64,000 bases of DNA from Paenibacillus phoenicis (GCF_034718895.1 NZ_JAYERP010000002.1:24256-88255); one strand, 5' to 3'. Positions 25,146-34,073 are shown, numbered from the stretch's first letter. A program made the numbers and translations. Notes: generated from the letters alone by a model not told the origin.

Positions 25146-26921
25146 TTACAGATCCACTTCTACCATCGACTGGGCGGTCTCCGGATAATCGGTGATGATG
25201 CCGTCGATCGGATATTTGAGCACTTCCTTCATGTCCCTCCGGGTATTCACGGTCCACACCCAAACCTCGCGGCCGTCGGCATGGGCCTGGTTCACTAGGA
25301 AATCGGTTAACATCACCTGCTCAATCGTATAGAAATCGACGTCGAGCACCGATAGATCTCCGAGGGCGAAGAACAGAATTCGCCCGATCTTGATCTCGGG
25401 AGCCAATTCACGGATTCGGCCAAGCACTTCGCCGTCGAAGGATTGCACTCTCACCTCTTCCTCGGCTCCAGCTTCCTTGATGAGGCGGACAACCTCCTCC
25501 GCCAGCGCTTCACTAGGGGAGCCGTTGGGCTTCAGGTCCAGCAGCAGCTTGATTCGCCCTTGCGCCTCGGCGAGCACGCTGGACAACGAGGGGATATGTA
25601 TCGGATAACCGTTCGCATCGATGCCGATGCTCAGTTGCTGCACTTCGTTGAAGCTCATATCCGCGATCCGCTTCCGCAAGCCTGTCATCCGTCGCAGGTC
25701 GGAATCGTGGTTTAACACAGCGACGCCATCCTTGGTCAACTGCACGTCCAACTCCACGACTTGAAGGCCTTTGTCGATCGCGGAGATCAGGGCAGGCAGC
25801 GAATTTTCCGGAGCATTCGACGTATCCCCGCGATGCACTGCGATCTGCACGTTCCATTTTGCGTAGACGAGACTCTCGTTCGCCCGCAAACCGATCAGCA
25901 GCGCTAGCGAAATATAAAGGGCCGCGCTTAGGACATACACCATCCTTTTCCACTTTAGCCCCTTCCACCAATCTACGATCTGGTTCTCCAGACGACCGAT
26001 TCGGCTGCGGCGCACCTGCAGCTGATCCCTTGGCCGAATCCATTTTAAGCGGCCCAACGCATAATAAAGTCTCGTCAGCACGAACAGGTTGATTGGCAGC
26101 AGCAGAAGCTCCAGCAGATAAGCCAGTACCGTCGTAACCGGCAGTGAATAGTGCTGGGACACCAACGCAAGCACATCCAGATCAAGCCAGGAAGGGATGT
26201 GCCCAAGGGCAGTCACCACCGCGGAGGTGACCCCGACCACCGTACAGTTAAACAGAAGCAGCGTTCCAAACAGCCGCCACCGCCGACCTTGCGTCAGCTC
26301 ATGGCTTTGGCGAACCGCCTGCCGGAGATTCATATCCTCGAGCACGATACAATGCAGGACGAAAATCCAGCGGAGCAAAGTATAGAGCAGCCCTGCGATC
26401 AGCACGAGATAAGCTACGGTCATGGTGAATGAGGCATCCAGCACTTGATTGTTCAAGAAGATCGGCACGTTAAACAACGCGTAAAACGAAGCCGACAGCG
26501 GCGAGTCCACAAACGGAATCAAGAGCAGCAACAACAGCAGCAGCTGGAATACGCCAAACCCGAACAGCTTGGGCATTTTATGCAGCACCGTTAACACAGC
26601 ATCAGAAATGGCAATCGACTTGCCAAAAAAGCGCTGCTGAATCAGCACGATGAGGACCAACAATTCAATCAGCAGGGTAAAAGAGGCAACAAGCCCGATG
26701 AGAGTCAGCCCCGCCATACCTTTATAGCTCAACCCGATCCGGTAAACCTCCCCGTTCAACAGGGAACCGGAGCCGACCACCCGGAGAACCCGGTTGAACA
26801 GGAACGTCGTAACCGGCAGGACAAAGACGCTTGTGGCCAGCATATACAGCAGTTGAAACAGCAGCAGCTTACCGGAATACTTGCGGAAGTCACGGATGCT
26901 TCTGCCGATCAGTTTAAGCAT
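25146..26921 (-). CDS. Membrane-bound glycerophosphodiester phosphodiesterase
   Basis: The first about 350 residues form a multi-segment membrane domain of the kind found in membrane-anchored GDPD proteins (YSGKLLLFQLLYML onward). The last about 230 residues are a GDPD TIM-barrel with HRGDTSNAPENS, VVELDVQLTKDG, LNHDSDL and LLLDLKPNG, which hold the catalytic His pair and the metal-binding Glu/Asp. It would hydrolyse glycerophosphodiesters or teichoic-acid-like polymers outside the membrane. The ATG at 26921 with AAGGGGG just upstream was chosen; a longer reading would run into the hxlR-type gene. It follows that gene by 20 bp. Confidence 0.9.
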   Translation of the reverse strand: MLKLIGRSIRDFRKYSGKLLLFQLLYMLATSVFVLPVTTFLFNRVLRVVGSGSLLNGEVYRIGLSYKGMAGLTLIGLVASFTLLIELLVLIVLIQQRFFGKSIAISDAVLTVLHKMPKLFGFGVFQLLLLLLLLIPFVDSPLSASFYALFNVPIFLNNQVLDASFTMTVAYLVLIAGLLYTLLRWIFVLHCIVLEDMNLRQAVRQSHELTQGRRWRLFGTLLLFNCTVVGVTSAVVTALGHIPSWLDLDVLALVSQHYSLPVTTVLAYLLELLLLPINLFVLTRLYYALGRLKWIRPRDQLQVRRSRIGRLENQIVDWWKGLKWKRMVYVLSAALYISLALLIGLRANESLVYAKWNVQIAVHRGDTSNAPENSLPALISAIDKGLQVVELDVQLTKDGVAVLNHDSDLRRMTGLRKRIADMSFNEVQQLSIGIDANGYPIHIPSLSSVLAEAQGRIKLLLDLKPNGSPSEALAEEVVRLIKEAGAEEEVRVQSFDGEVLGRIRELAPEIKIGRILFFALGDLSVLDVDFYTIEQVMLTDFLVNQAHADGREVWVWTVNTRRDMKEVLKYPIDGIITDYPETAQSMVEVDL

Positions 26922-26941
26922 GGACCCCCTTCCCTGTTCCA

Positions 26942-27286
26942 TCAGGTCCACCGCGCAGCCCAAACCTTCATCTCATGACATATGACATGCAAGTCCATCC
27001 CCTTCGGCGTAAGCGTGTATTCGACCGTCACGGGAACGGTAGGATACACTGTACGCTCCAGTACGCCCTTCTCCTCCAGATGGCGCAACGTACTGGTTAA
27101 CGCCCGTGGACTCACTTGAGGGATTCGGCGTTGCAGCTCCCCAAAGCGCAGCGTCCCTCCAAACAGCTCGCGGATCACGAGGAACGCCCATTTTCCTCCG
27201 AGGACGTCCAACGTTTTTTCGATATTGCATTCGATATGCTCCGGCGTTTTCGGAATGTAATTGCTAGCCTTGCGGATGCTGTTCAT
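26942..27286 (-). CDS. HxlR-family transcriptional regulator
   Basis: This 114-aa winged-helix protein begins near CNIEKTLDVLGGKWAFLVIREL, the hallmark of HxlR regulators including the conserved Cys that senses electrophiles in some members. RRIPQVSPRALTSTLRHLEEKGVLER is the recognition helix. GGGGAGG precedes the ATG. It is divergent from the aldo/keto reductase, with 209 bp between, and probably controls that gene in response to a reactive carbonyl or oxidant. That assignment is inferred from the layout. Confidence 0.9.
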   Translation of the reverse strand: MNSIRKASNYIPKTPEHIECNIEKTLDVLGGKWAFLVIRELFGGTLRFGELQRRIPQVSPRALTSTLRHLEEKGVLERTVYPTVPVTVEYTLTPKGMDLHVICHEMKVWAARWT

Positions 27287-27370
27287 TCGTAAAAACCTCC
27301 CCTGGAAGTGTTGCTTTAGTGATGTATAAGAGTTGCTATTTCAGGCGATATAGGTTCGTTATAGGGCGCT

Positions 27371-27402
27371 ATACTTTTTATAGTAAGTATCACAGATATA
27401 AT
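27371..27402 (+). promoter_or_regulatory. Promoter with HxlR-type operator before the aldo/keto reductase
   Basis: TATAAT lies at 27397-27402. Overlapping the expected -35 is the inverted repeat ATACT...AGTAT (27371-27390; inner TACTT-N8-AAGTA). This is the size and place of operators bound by HxlR-type dimers. Confidence 0.5.
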
Positions 27403-27495
27403 TTAGTGAAGGAGTTTTCACTTCTTTCAATTGTATATGAACTTTTATAGAATGAAAATGGTTCCAACACAAATGCTCAAGGAGGATGATGAAAC

Positions 27496-28434
27496 ATGGA
27501 ATATAGAAGACTAGGCGGAAGCGGCCTCAAAGTCAGTGAAATCAGCTTGGGAAGCTGGCTGACTTACGGCGGGTACGTCGAACGTGAAAACGCGGAGAAA
27601 TCGATCAAAACCGCTTACGATCTAGGGATCAACTTCTTTGACACCGCCAATGTATACGAAAAAGGGGCCGCCGAAGAGCTGGTGGGCAAAGCGCTTAAAG
27701 CTTACCCCCGGGAATCCTATGTATTGGCTACGAAAGCGTTCTGGCCGATGGGGGATGGACCTAACGATCGCGGTTTGTCGCGGAAGCACGTCATGGAGCA
27801 GGTCCATGCCAGCCTGAAGCGTCTTGGCCATGATTATATCGATATCTTTTATTGCCACCGTCACGATCCGGAGACACCGCTTTACGAAACGCTGCGCACG
27901 ATCGATGACCTGATCCGTCAAGGCAAAATCCTGTACGCCGGCGTCAGCGAATGGCAAGCCTCACAAATTGCGGAAGCTGTTGGCTTGGCCGATCGTTACC
28001 TGCTGGATCGCATCGTCGTGAATCAGCCGGTATATAACATGTTTAATCGTTATATCGAGAAGGAAGTCATCCCGGTCAGCGAACGTCACGGCATCGGCCA
28101 GGTGGTCTTCTCTCCGCTGGCTCAAGGTCTGCTAACCGGTAAATATACATCTGCAACCGATATTCCGCAGGACAGCCGTGCAGCCAAGCTGGAATGGGTT
28201 CGCAAAGGCATTACGGAAGAGAACATCGCCAAGGTGAAGCAGCTTGAGGGAATTGCCGCTGAACTTGGCATCACGGTAGGTAACCTGGCCCTGGCTTGGA
28301 TTTTGCGCCAAAACAACGTGGCCAGCGCACTGGTTGGCGCCAGCCGTCCGGAACAGGTGATCGAGAACGCCAAAGCTTCCGGCATCAAACTAAGCGAGGA
28401 CGTGCTGACGCGGATCGAAGAGATTCTGAACTAA
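27496..28434 (+). CDS. Aldo/keto reductase
   Basis: This 312-aa TIM-barrel NADPH-dependent reductase has the catalytic Asp/Tyr in FFDTANVYEKGAAEELVGKAL, Lys in VLATKAF and His in IFYCHRHDPETPL. The cofactor end is marked by ASALVGASRPEQVIENAKA. The subfamily is the one related to potassium-channel beta subunits and glyceraldehyde-phosphate reductases. AAGGAGGATGATGAAAC precedes the ATG. The HxlR gene is divergent and an epimerase gene follows 18 bp later, so the two enzymes are probably induced together. Confidence 0.93.
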   Translation: MEYRRLGGSGLKVSEISLGSWLTYGGYVERENAEKSIKTAYDLGINFFDTANVYEKGAAEELVGKALKAYPRESYVLATKAFWPMGDGPNDRGLSRKHVMEQVHASLKRLGHDYIDIFYCHRHDPETPLYETLRTIDDLIRQGKILYAGVSEWQASQIAEAVGLADRYLLDRIVVNQPVYNMFNRYIEKEVIPVSERHGIGQVVFSPLAQGLLTGKYTSATDIPQDSRAAKLEWVRKGITEENIAKVKQLEGIAAELGITVGNLALAWILRQNNVASALVGASRPEQVIENAKASGIKLSEDVLTRIEEILN

Positions 28435-28452
28435 GAAGGAGTCGAAGCAGCC

Positions 28453-29301
28453 ATGGCTAAAGTCGTAGTTACCGGGGGAAGCGGAATGTTAGGGCGCTAC
28501 GTTGTACGAGAATTCGTCGAACGCGGGTATGACGTGCTGAACGTAGACGTCCGGCCTTCGGAAGACCCGGTCTGTCCGACGTTGATCGCCGATCTGGAGC
28601 AGCTTGGCGAATGCTACAGCGCGCTGACCGGCGCGGACGCGGTTGTTCATCTCGCCGCGATTCCCGCCGCGCATATCCGCACGCCGGAGGTCACCTTTCT
28701 CAATAATGTGATGTCGACGTACAACATTTTGCAGGCTGCGGAAGGGCTGGGCATCCGCAAGGCGGTGATCGCCTCCAGCGAATCCTCCTACGGCATCGTC
28801 TTTGCGGTGCATCCGCCCGCCCCGAAATACGTGCCGGTGGATGAAGCGCACCCACAGCTCCCCGAGGACAGCTACGGCTTGTCCAAGGTGGTGAACGAGC
28901 TGACCGCGGACATGTTCCACCGCCGCACCGGAATGCAGATCGTATCGCTGCGGCTGGGCAACGTGATTCCGCCGGAACGCTATGCAACGTTCCCGTCCTT
29001 CATCCACGATCCGGCTCAGCGGGAACGCATCCTGTGGAGCTACATCGATACGCGCGATGCGGCAACCGCATGCCGGCTGGCCGTCGAAGCGGACGGCCTC
29101 GGCGCGGTGGCGCTGAACATCGCCGCGGACGACTCCAGCATGGCGATTCGCAGCCGGGAGCTGATGGCCGCCCGCTTCCCGGGCGTCACAGACTTCCGCG
29201 CGCCGCTGGAAGGGCACGAAACGCTGCTCAGCAACGAGAAAGCCAAACAACTGCTTGGATGGCAGCCTGTCCATTTCTGGCGGGATGAAGTTAAGCCATA
29301 A
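28453..29301 (+). CDS. NAD(P)-dependent epimerase/dehydratase family protein (extended SDR)
   Basis: This 282-aa Rossmann protein has the dinucleotide motif VVVTGGSGMLGRYVV at its N terminus, VVHLAAIPAA as the NAAG-like motif, a Ser in IASSESSYG and the catalytic Y-x3-K in DSYGLSKVVNE. These place it among sugar-nucleotide epimerases or related dehydrogenases; the substrate is not evident. AAGGAG lies just before the ATG. It is co-transcribed with the aldo/keto reductase and followed by a strong terminator. Confidence 0.88.
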   Translation: MAKVVVTGGSGMLGRYVVREFVERGYDVLNVDVRPSEDPVCPTLIADLEQLGECYSALTGADAVVHLAAIPAAHIRTPEVTFLNNVMSTYNILQAAEGLGIRKAVIASSESSYGIVFAVHPPAPKYVPVDEAHPQLPEDSYGLSKVVNELTADMFHRRTGMQIVSLRLGNVIPPERYATFPSFIHDPAQRERILWSYIDTRDAATACRLAVEADGLGAVALNIAADDSSMAIRSRELMAARFPGVTDFRAPLEGHETLLSNEKAKQLLGWQPVHFWRDEVKP

Positions 29302-29325
29302 ACCGCCTGCGGCTGTTCACGCAGA

Positions 29326-29366
29326 AGAACCCGGCTCCGCCGATACGGAGCCGGGTTCTTTTTTTA
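29326..29366 (+). terminator. Terminator of the aldo/keto reductase-epimerase unit
   Basis: AACCCGGCTCCG and CGGAGCCGGGTT form a 12-bp stem with a 6-nt loop, followed by CTTTTTTT. Confidence 0.95.
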
Positions 29367-29457
29367 CTAGCCTTACTGTATCCCAAAACCGCGTTTTTTG
29401 ATATCTTAGAGGAAGTCATACCAATCAACGAATACATCGAATCAGGAGATTTCCGTT

Positions 29458-30024
29458 ATGCGCAAACACATTGTAGCCATCGATATGGACGATACCCTAT
29501 GCCATCTCGTGCCCAAAGCGATTTACTATCATAATCTGCAGTTTCCCGACCGTCAGCTCACCATGGACCAAATGACCAGCTTTGATATGACACAAATCTG
29601 GCATCCCGAGTGTAATGAAGATCTCTTCTTCGGACGCCCCGGCTTGTATGAGGAGCTGGAGATCTTTGATGAGCATACCGTCGAGGAAGTACGCAAAATG
29701 ACGCAGGAGCATGATGTGATCATCGTTACGGCCGCCCGCCCCTCATCTGTACAGGAAAAATGGAACTGGCTGCAACGCTGGATGCCGTTTATCCCGTTTG
29801 AGAACTTCTTCGTCGCCAAGCGAAAAACGCTGCTGGACTTCGACCTGATAATCGATGACGGGCCGCATAATTTGCAGCCTGCCAAGGAAGCTGGCCGGCT
29901 CACCATCGGGATCCCACGCCCGTGGAACGCCCCGATTCAGCAGCAATTCCTCATGAAGGATTCATGGGAAGGCATGAGCGACTTGGTGAACCAGCTGTTG
30001 GCTGAACGTTTCCCAAGGGAATAG
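29458..30024 (+). CDS. HAD-family 5'(3')-deoxyribonucleotidase-like protein
   Basis: The 188-aa protein begins with the HAD nucleophile motif IVAIDMDDTLCHL (DxDDT). It has VIIVTAARPSS as motif II and LIIDDGPHNL near 140 as motif IV. The arrangement matches the 5' nucleotidase, deoxy (C-type) group, which dephosphorylates deoxynucleoside monophosphates. Placement next to thymidine kinase and dGTPase supports a role in nucleotide pool control. GGAG precedes the ATG by about 10 nt. Confidence 0.85.
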   Translation: MRKHIVAIDMDDTLCHLVPKAIYYHNLQFPDRQLTMDQMTSFDMTQIWHPECNEDLFFGRPGLYEELEIFDEHTVEEVRKMTQEHDVIIVTAARPSSVQEKWNWLQRWMPFIPFENFFVAKRKTLLDFDLIIDDGPHNLQPAKEAGRLTIGIPRPWNAPIQQQFLMKDSWEGMSDLVNQLLAERFPRE

Positions 30025-30032
30025 CTCAGCGG

Positions 30033-30303
30033 CTACTGCAGATGCCCCCGGATGGGAGCCGAAGTTGTTTCCCCGAAGGACACGTTTACGGCATGGCGGA
30101 TCTCTACGCCTTCCTCCAGCAGTTCGATTTCGATGCTGGACCGGAACGGCGTCTCCAAACTCAGCTTCCCGCTCCGAATCCGCCTGCATCCGAGGCGGCT
30201 CCAAAACCAGCCCCTCCAGGACATGCCGCAGCTCTTTGATGCAGCGATGTAACATTTTCCAGGCGCTGAATATCTCCAAATTTCGCGCCAGCCTATCCAA
30301 CAA
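30033..30303 (-). pseudogene. Possible frameshifted small gene between the 5'-nucleotidase-like gene and tdk
   Basis: On the minus strand one frame reads MLHRCIKELRHVLEGLVLE and on through PPRMQADSERE. A second frame then continues with KLSLETPFRSSIEIELLEEG and a plausible amphipathic ending, GETTSAPIRGHLQ. Together they would make about 80-90 aa if one indel near 30150-30170 is allowed. Neither part resembles a known family to me. Intact coding in either frame alone is unconvincing, so this is offered as a decayed gene or a sequencing frameshift. Confidence 0.35.
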
Positions 30304-30369
30304 CCGAATCGAAGTATGCTAGAATAAAGAGCATGGTTTCGATAGAACGAATAGAAAGGGACGTCATCG

Positions 30370-30939
30370 TTGGCACAATTATTTTACAAGTACGGAGCAA
30401 TGAACAGCGGCAAATCTATCGAAATTTTGAAGGTTGCCCACAATTATGAAGAGCAGAACAAACCGGTGCTGCTCTTTACTTCGGCGATCGATAACCGTGA
30501 CGAGGTTGGTTATGTCTCCTCGCGGATTGGATTGCGCCGGCAGGCTATTCCGATTTATCCGAACACGAACCTCTTCGAAATCGTCAAAAATCATACCCCG
30601 CGCTTATACTGCGTATTGGTCGATGAATGCCAATTCCTCGGTGAGAACAACATTAAGCAGCTGGTCCGCATCGTCGATGAGCTGGATATTCCCGTGATGG
30701 CTTTCGGGTTGAAAAACGATTTCCAGAACCAGTTGTTCGAGGGCAGCCGCCTGCTGCTGATTTATGCGGACAAAATCGAGGAAATGAAAACGATCTGCTG
30801 GTTCTGCGCGCGCAAAGCAACGATGAACCTGCGGGTGGAGAACGGCAAACCCGTTTACACCGGCGAGCAGATCCAAATCGGCGGCAACGAGTCGTATTAC
30901 CCGGTATGCCGGAAATGCCACGCCAACCCGCCGCTGTAA
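30370..30939 (+). CDS. tdk: Thymidine kinase (TTG start)
   Basis: Tdk phosphorylates thymidine with ATP for salvage. The 189-aa type II enzyme shows the P-loop [13 protein letters not shown], the Walker B-like VLVDECQFL, and zinc-binding Cys pairs in CWFCARKA and CRKCHANP near the C terminus. The lasso region near [18 protein letters not shown] contacts the nucleoside. The start is a TTG with AAAGGGA about 8 nt upstream. It shares a bidirectional terminator with the convergent dgt gene. Confidence 0.96.
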   Translation: MAQLFYKYGAMNSGKSIEILKVAHNYEEQNKPVLLFTSAIDNRDEVGYVSSRIGLRRQAIPIYPNTNLFEIVKNHTPRLYCVLVDECQFLGENNIKQLVRIVDELDIPVMAFGLKNDFQNQLFEGSRLLLIYADKIEEMKTICWFCARKATMNLRVENGKPVYTGEQIQIGGNESYYPVCRKCHANPPL

Positions 30940-30952
30940 TACTTCCGAATCT

Positions 30953-30993
30953 AAAAAAACGGACCGGCTAACGCCGGTCCGTTCGTCGTTTTT
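30953..30993. terminator. Bidirectional terminator between tdk and dgt
   Basis: AACGGACCGGC and GCCGGTCCGTT form an 11-bp stem with a 4-nt loop. T-rich tails follow on both strands (TCGTCGTTTTT on plus, TTTTTTTAG on minus). It serves both convergent genes. Confidence 0.9.
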
Positions 30994-32401
30994 AATCCAT
31001 ATCGTAAATCGTGCCCACCTTCAGCCCGTACAGCTCGTTGTAGATCTTTTCTGCATAGGCGTCCGTCATGCCGGCAATATAATCGATGATCATATGCTCC
31101 CATGTCCAGATCGGTTTGGGCTTGGCCTGATCCCGGTCGAACCGGCGCAGCCAGTCACCGGGAATGATCGACTTGCTTGTCTCCGGATCCACGAAGGCAT
31201 CCCACAGCCGCTTGATAATCCATGCGCTGCGCTTCTGCAGCCGTTGGACCCGCAAATCGCGGATCATCGTCACCCAAGCGAAGCTCTTCAGCACGCTCAC
31301 CGTCCGCAGCATATCCTTATCCTCCTGCCCGTCCTTCACGAACGTGACCTTCTGCCAATCGCCGTCATCGATAACTCCCAGGCAGCCGACGAACAGGCTG
31401 ACCCAATAGGCCTTCACCTCCCGGCGCGTGCGGGAATAGTCATGATCACACACCGGCATTTTGACATTCCAGATGCGCAGGAAATCGTCCAGCACCTCGG
31501 CCACCTTGACCTGAATTTGCTGCGGCTGCCATCCCGCCCAGCAAGCATCCTCCAACGTCATGATTTTCTCGACGATCAGTCTCTGAATGTGCGAGTCCTT
31601 GAGGAAATGCTCGTGCACCTCGATTTTTCCCGCCTTGATGCCATCCTCGAGATCGTGGGCCGAATAAGCGATGTCGTCGCAAAGGTCCATCAGCTGCGCC
31701 TCAAACGTCTTCTTCCCTTCGGGAATGCCCCAGCGGTCGCGAATGAAGGAGATGTACTCCCATTCATGCAGATATAACCCTTTCTTGTTGATCGTACCGG
31801 GATAAGGGTATTTATTTGTTCCAAGCAGCACCGCATCGGATAAGTTCAACCCGTCGATGTTTTCCCGCTTCTCCAGGAACATCATCAGCCGGAAATTGTG
31901 GGCGTTGCCTTCAAAATGCTCATATTTCTGACGGAATGCTGCCCTCGTTTGCTGCTCTTCCTCCGGAGTGGGCTGTTTGCCTTTAAGGGCAGTCCGTACC
32001 TTCTCCTCAATGAGCTTCTCCAATATTTGATCCAGCACCTCTTCGCCCTTGTGGCCAAACGGCGGATGGCCAAAATCATGGCAAATAGCGGCGCATTCCA
32101 CCACCTCCGGATCGATGACCAAGCCTGGATGCTCGGCGCGGTCGGCCGCCAGCTCCGGATACGTGCGCAGAAGGCTGCGCGCCGCTTCCCGGGCGATCTG
32201 GGCGACCTCGAGCGAATGCGTCAGCCGGGTTCGATAATAATCGCCTGTGCCGGCCCCAAATACTTGCGATTTCCCCTGCAGCCGGCGGAAGGTCGGGGAA
32301 TGGATCAACCGCGAATAGTCGCGTTCAAAGGTGGCACGGTTATTTTCGTGTCCGATATTGTCCGGGTATTGGCGGTGCTCCCTGAGTTCGTGGATATTCA
32401 T
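30992..32401 (-). CDS. dgt: Deoxyguanosinetriphosphate triphosphohydrolase (dGTPase family)
   Basis: This HD-domain enzyme converts dNTP (typically dGTP) to the nucleoside and triphosphate. The 469-aa sequence begins with YSRLIHSPTFRRLQGKSQVF, typical of the family, then RTRLTHSLEVAQIAREAAR. The HD pair is in AAICHDFGHPPFGHKGEE, and a further metal ligand is near DLCDDIAYSAHDLEDG. AAGGAG precedes the ATG by about 10 nt. It is convergent with tdk. Confidence 0.93.
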   Translation of the reverse strand: MNIHELREHRQYPDNIGHENNRATFERDYSRLIHSPTFRRLQGKSQVFGAGTGDYYRTRLTHSLEVAQIAREAARSLLRTYPELAADRAEHPGLVIDPEVVECAAICHDFGHPPFGHKGEEVLDQILEKLIEEKVRTALKGKQPTPEEEQQTRAAFRQKYEHFEGNAHNFRLMMFLEKRENIDGLNLSDAVLLGTNKYPYPGTINKKGLYLHEWEYISFIRDRWGIPEGKKTFEAQLMDLCDDIAYSAHDLEDGIKAGKIEVHEHFLKDSHIQRLIVEKIMTLEDACWAGWQPQQIQVKVAEVLDDFLRIWNVKMPVCDHDYSRTRREVKAYWVSLFVGCLGVIDDGDWQKVTFVKDGQEDKDMLRTVSVLKSFAWVTMIRDLRVQRLQKRSAWIIKRLWDAFVDPETSKSIIPGDWLRRFDRDQAKPKPIWTWEHMIIDYIAGMTDAYAEKIYNELYGLKVGTIYDMD

Positions 32402-32495
32402 GGCTCTTGCACTCCTTGTCGCGTTCTCTCTTTTCTGTTATTGTAGCCGTCCGCAGCCGGAACATAAAGCGCCGCCCCCCAAATTTGTTACCCTA

Positions 32496-32522
32496 CAAAA
32501 AAATCACCCCGCAAACGCGGGG
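32496..32522 (-). terminator. Terminator of the flavodoxin operon
   Basis: On the minus strand CCCCGC/GCGGGG with a 4-nt loop is followed by TGATTTTTTTG, about 25 bp after the stop of the second gene. Confidence 0.85.
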
Positions 32523-32547
32523 CTTTGCTCTAGCCGCTTTATTGTTC

Positions 32548-33324
32548 TTACGATACGCCAAGCCTCCAGGGTTCACCGCCTCCGGTCCGATTGATGTCGG
32601 CGCCAGGTTCCTCGCTCTCCCGATGACAGCACCCGCATTCCCAGGCCTCCTGCAACAACCACACATAATCCAGTGATTCCTGCAGGTCCAGCGATTCTCC
32701 TGGAATCACCTGCCTCCTTCCCTCCATTAACGCATAGACTTCGATATCGCCGGGCGGACGGCCAAATGCGCTGTGCCAAAACACGTTGACCAGATGGACA
32801 AAAGCTTGCGTGATGCTCTCATTCTCCTCCACGAGGAACTTCTGCACGGTCACCCAATCCGGGTTCCCCCGCTCTTGCCATACCGCTTGAAAAATAATAG
32901 ACAAATGCAGATCCAGCCCCGCGACGTGCGTTCCCCAATTCTCATATAAAGCTAAGGGATACTCGTATATCCTCGTCCCCGTAATGAAAGTTAATTCCGA
33001 CACCATCCGGTGGTACACCTGCCAGTAGAACAAGGGATCCGGAAAATCACGCTGATTCCGCGGCCAACGCCGGTTCAGCAGCACCTGGATCGGCGTATGC
33101 AAACGGACCGCCGGGAGAAGCGTGAAATAATCGTTGATAGCGTGACCCACTGCGTATTGCACGCGTTGCTGCCAGGAGATGCAAGAACCGCTGCCTGTTG
33201 GGCCGTACGATTGGCTGTACGTTTGGTTGTACGTTTGGCCGCACGCCCCTGCCGGACCGCTCGAGTCCAACTTCAGCGAACGCAGCCATTTTTCGAGCTC
33301 ATAATCCGCAAGCTGCTTGGTCAT
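32548..33324 (-). CDS. Hypothetical protein coupled to flavodoxin
   Basis: The 258-aa product starts at an ATG that shares an ATGA with the flavodoxin stop codon; a longer reading would only extend into flavodoxin. It begins MTKQLADYELEKWLRSLKLD. Around residues 28-45 there is a short polar repeat (QTYNQTYSQSYG). The rest is rich in Trp, Tyr and His (LFYWQVYHRMVSELTFITG, YENWGTHVAGLDLHL), like a helical enzyme. The C terminus carries CGCCH. There is no signal or membrane segment. I do not recognise the family. Coupling to an iron-regulated flavodoxin suggests a role under iron shortage, which is inference. Confidence 0.75.
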   Translation of the reverse strand: MTKQLADYELEKWLRSLKLDSSGPAGACGQTYNQTYSQSYGPTGSGSCISWQQRVQYAVGHAINDYFTLLPAVRLHTPIQVLLNRRWPRNQRDFPDPLFYWQVYHRMVSELTFITGTRIYEYPLALYENWGTHVAGLDLHLSIIFQAVWQERGNPDWVTVQKFLVEENESITQAFVHLVNVFWHSAFGRPPGDIEVYALMEGRRQVIPGESLDLQESLDYVWLLQEAWECGCCHRESEEPGADINRTGGGEPWRLGVS

Positions 33325-33779
33325 GGCTGATTCAGCGCTCCTATGCGTTGTGCGAAATTGGCCCCGAACTCCCGGCACAATACCTTCTCCTCCGGACTTG
33401 GGCCGTATTCCACCTTGAGCGGCGGTTGGACGATGACCGCCCCGTTTTCCCGAAGCCGCTGCTCTAATTCATCTACGGCGGCGCAATACAGACGGTAGGA
33501 AGTATCTCCGCTGCCAAATACGGCAGCCCGGAATCCCGCCAAATTCAGCTCCTTCATTTCATCCACGAAATCGGCAAATTCGTCGGGAAGCTCCCCGTCT
33601 CCCCATGTATAAGCACCCAACAGGCAGGCATCATATTCCAACAAGCGTATGGCGTTGCAATCCTCCACCATCTTCAGATCCACAGCCGCTCCGGTTCCGC
33701 GAATCCCTTCAGCGATTAGTTCAGCCATTTCCTCCGTATTCCCGGTCAAGCTGGCATAGACGATGATGATATTGCTCAT
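33321..33779 (-). CDS. Flavodoxin, iron-regulated
   Basis: This 152-aa FMN protein has the phosphate-binding loop VYASLTGNTEEMAELIAEG at its N terminus and the isoalloxazine loops AYTWGDGELPD and FGSGDTSYRLYCAAV. The ATG at 33779 has GGAGAGGG just upstream; a longer reading lacks support. Flavodoxins replace ferredoxin when iron is scarce, and a near-consensus Fur box lies inside the promoter. The next gene starts at its stop codon, so the two are translated together. Confidence 0.94.
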   Translation of the reverse strand: MSNIIIVYASLTGNTEEMAELIAEGIRGTGAAVDLKMVEDCNAIRLLEYDACLLGAYTWGDGELPDEFADFVDEMKELNLAGFRAAVFGSGDTSYRLYCAAVDELEQRLRENGAVIVQPPLKVEYGPSPEEKVLCREFGANFAQRIGALNQP

Positions 33780-33820
33780 TCCCTCTCCAACTCCTTCCAA
33801 GTACATGACTTGATAACCGA

Positions 33821-33850
33821 AGTATAATTGATAATGATTATCATTGTCAA
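33821..33850 (-). promoter_or_regulatory. Flavodoxin promoter with Fur box
   Basis: On the minus strand TTGACA (33845-33850) and TATACT (33821-33826) are 18 nt apart. GATAATGATTATCATTGTC at 33830-33848 matches the 19-bp Fur consensus at 18 positions and fills the spacer, so iron-loaded Fur should block this promoter. Confidence 0.9.
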
Positions 33851-33876
33851 TAATAGGGCGGCTAGTATCTTCTTCA

Positions 33877-34048
33877 CACCTCTTTGCACGATTATCCCTT
33901 TCGTTCAGAACTGGGGATTGAGTGGAAGTATCGAGTGGAAGTGGAAGTTCACTGGGGGAGCCTTGCAGTGGAAAGGGACCTGGTGGGGATCGTCGGTTTT
34001 GGATTACACTACCTATCTGATGCAACGGGATAATCCTCAAAAAGAAGG
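33877..34048. repeat. Inverted-end repeat element C (172 bp)
   Basis: The left end 33877-33908 and right end 34017-34048 are inverted relatives sharing the core AACGGGATAATCC / AAAGGGATAATC. They also match elements A and B. The 108-nt interior is G-rich with a short GAGTGGAAGT-like direct repeat and does not resemble the other interiors. It lies between the Fur-box promoter and the terminator at 34074. No transposase is present. Confidence 0.7.
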
Positions 34049-34073
34049 GAGCGGATAGACACCATCAATAATA

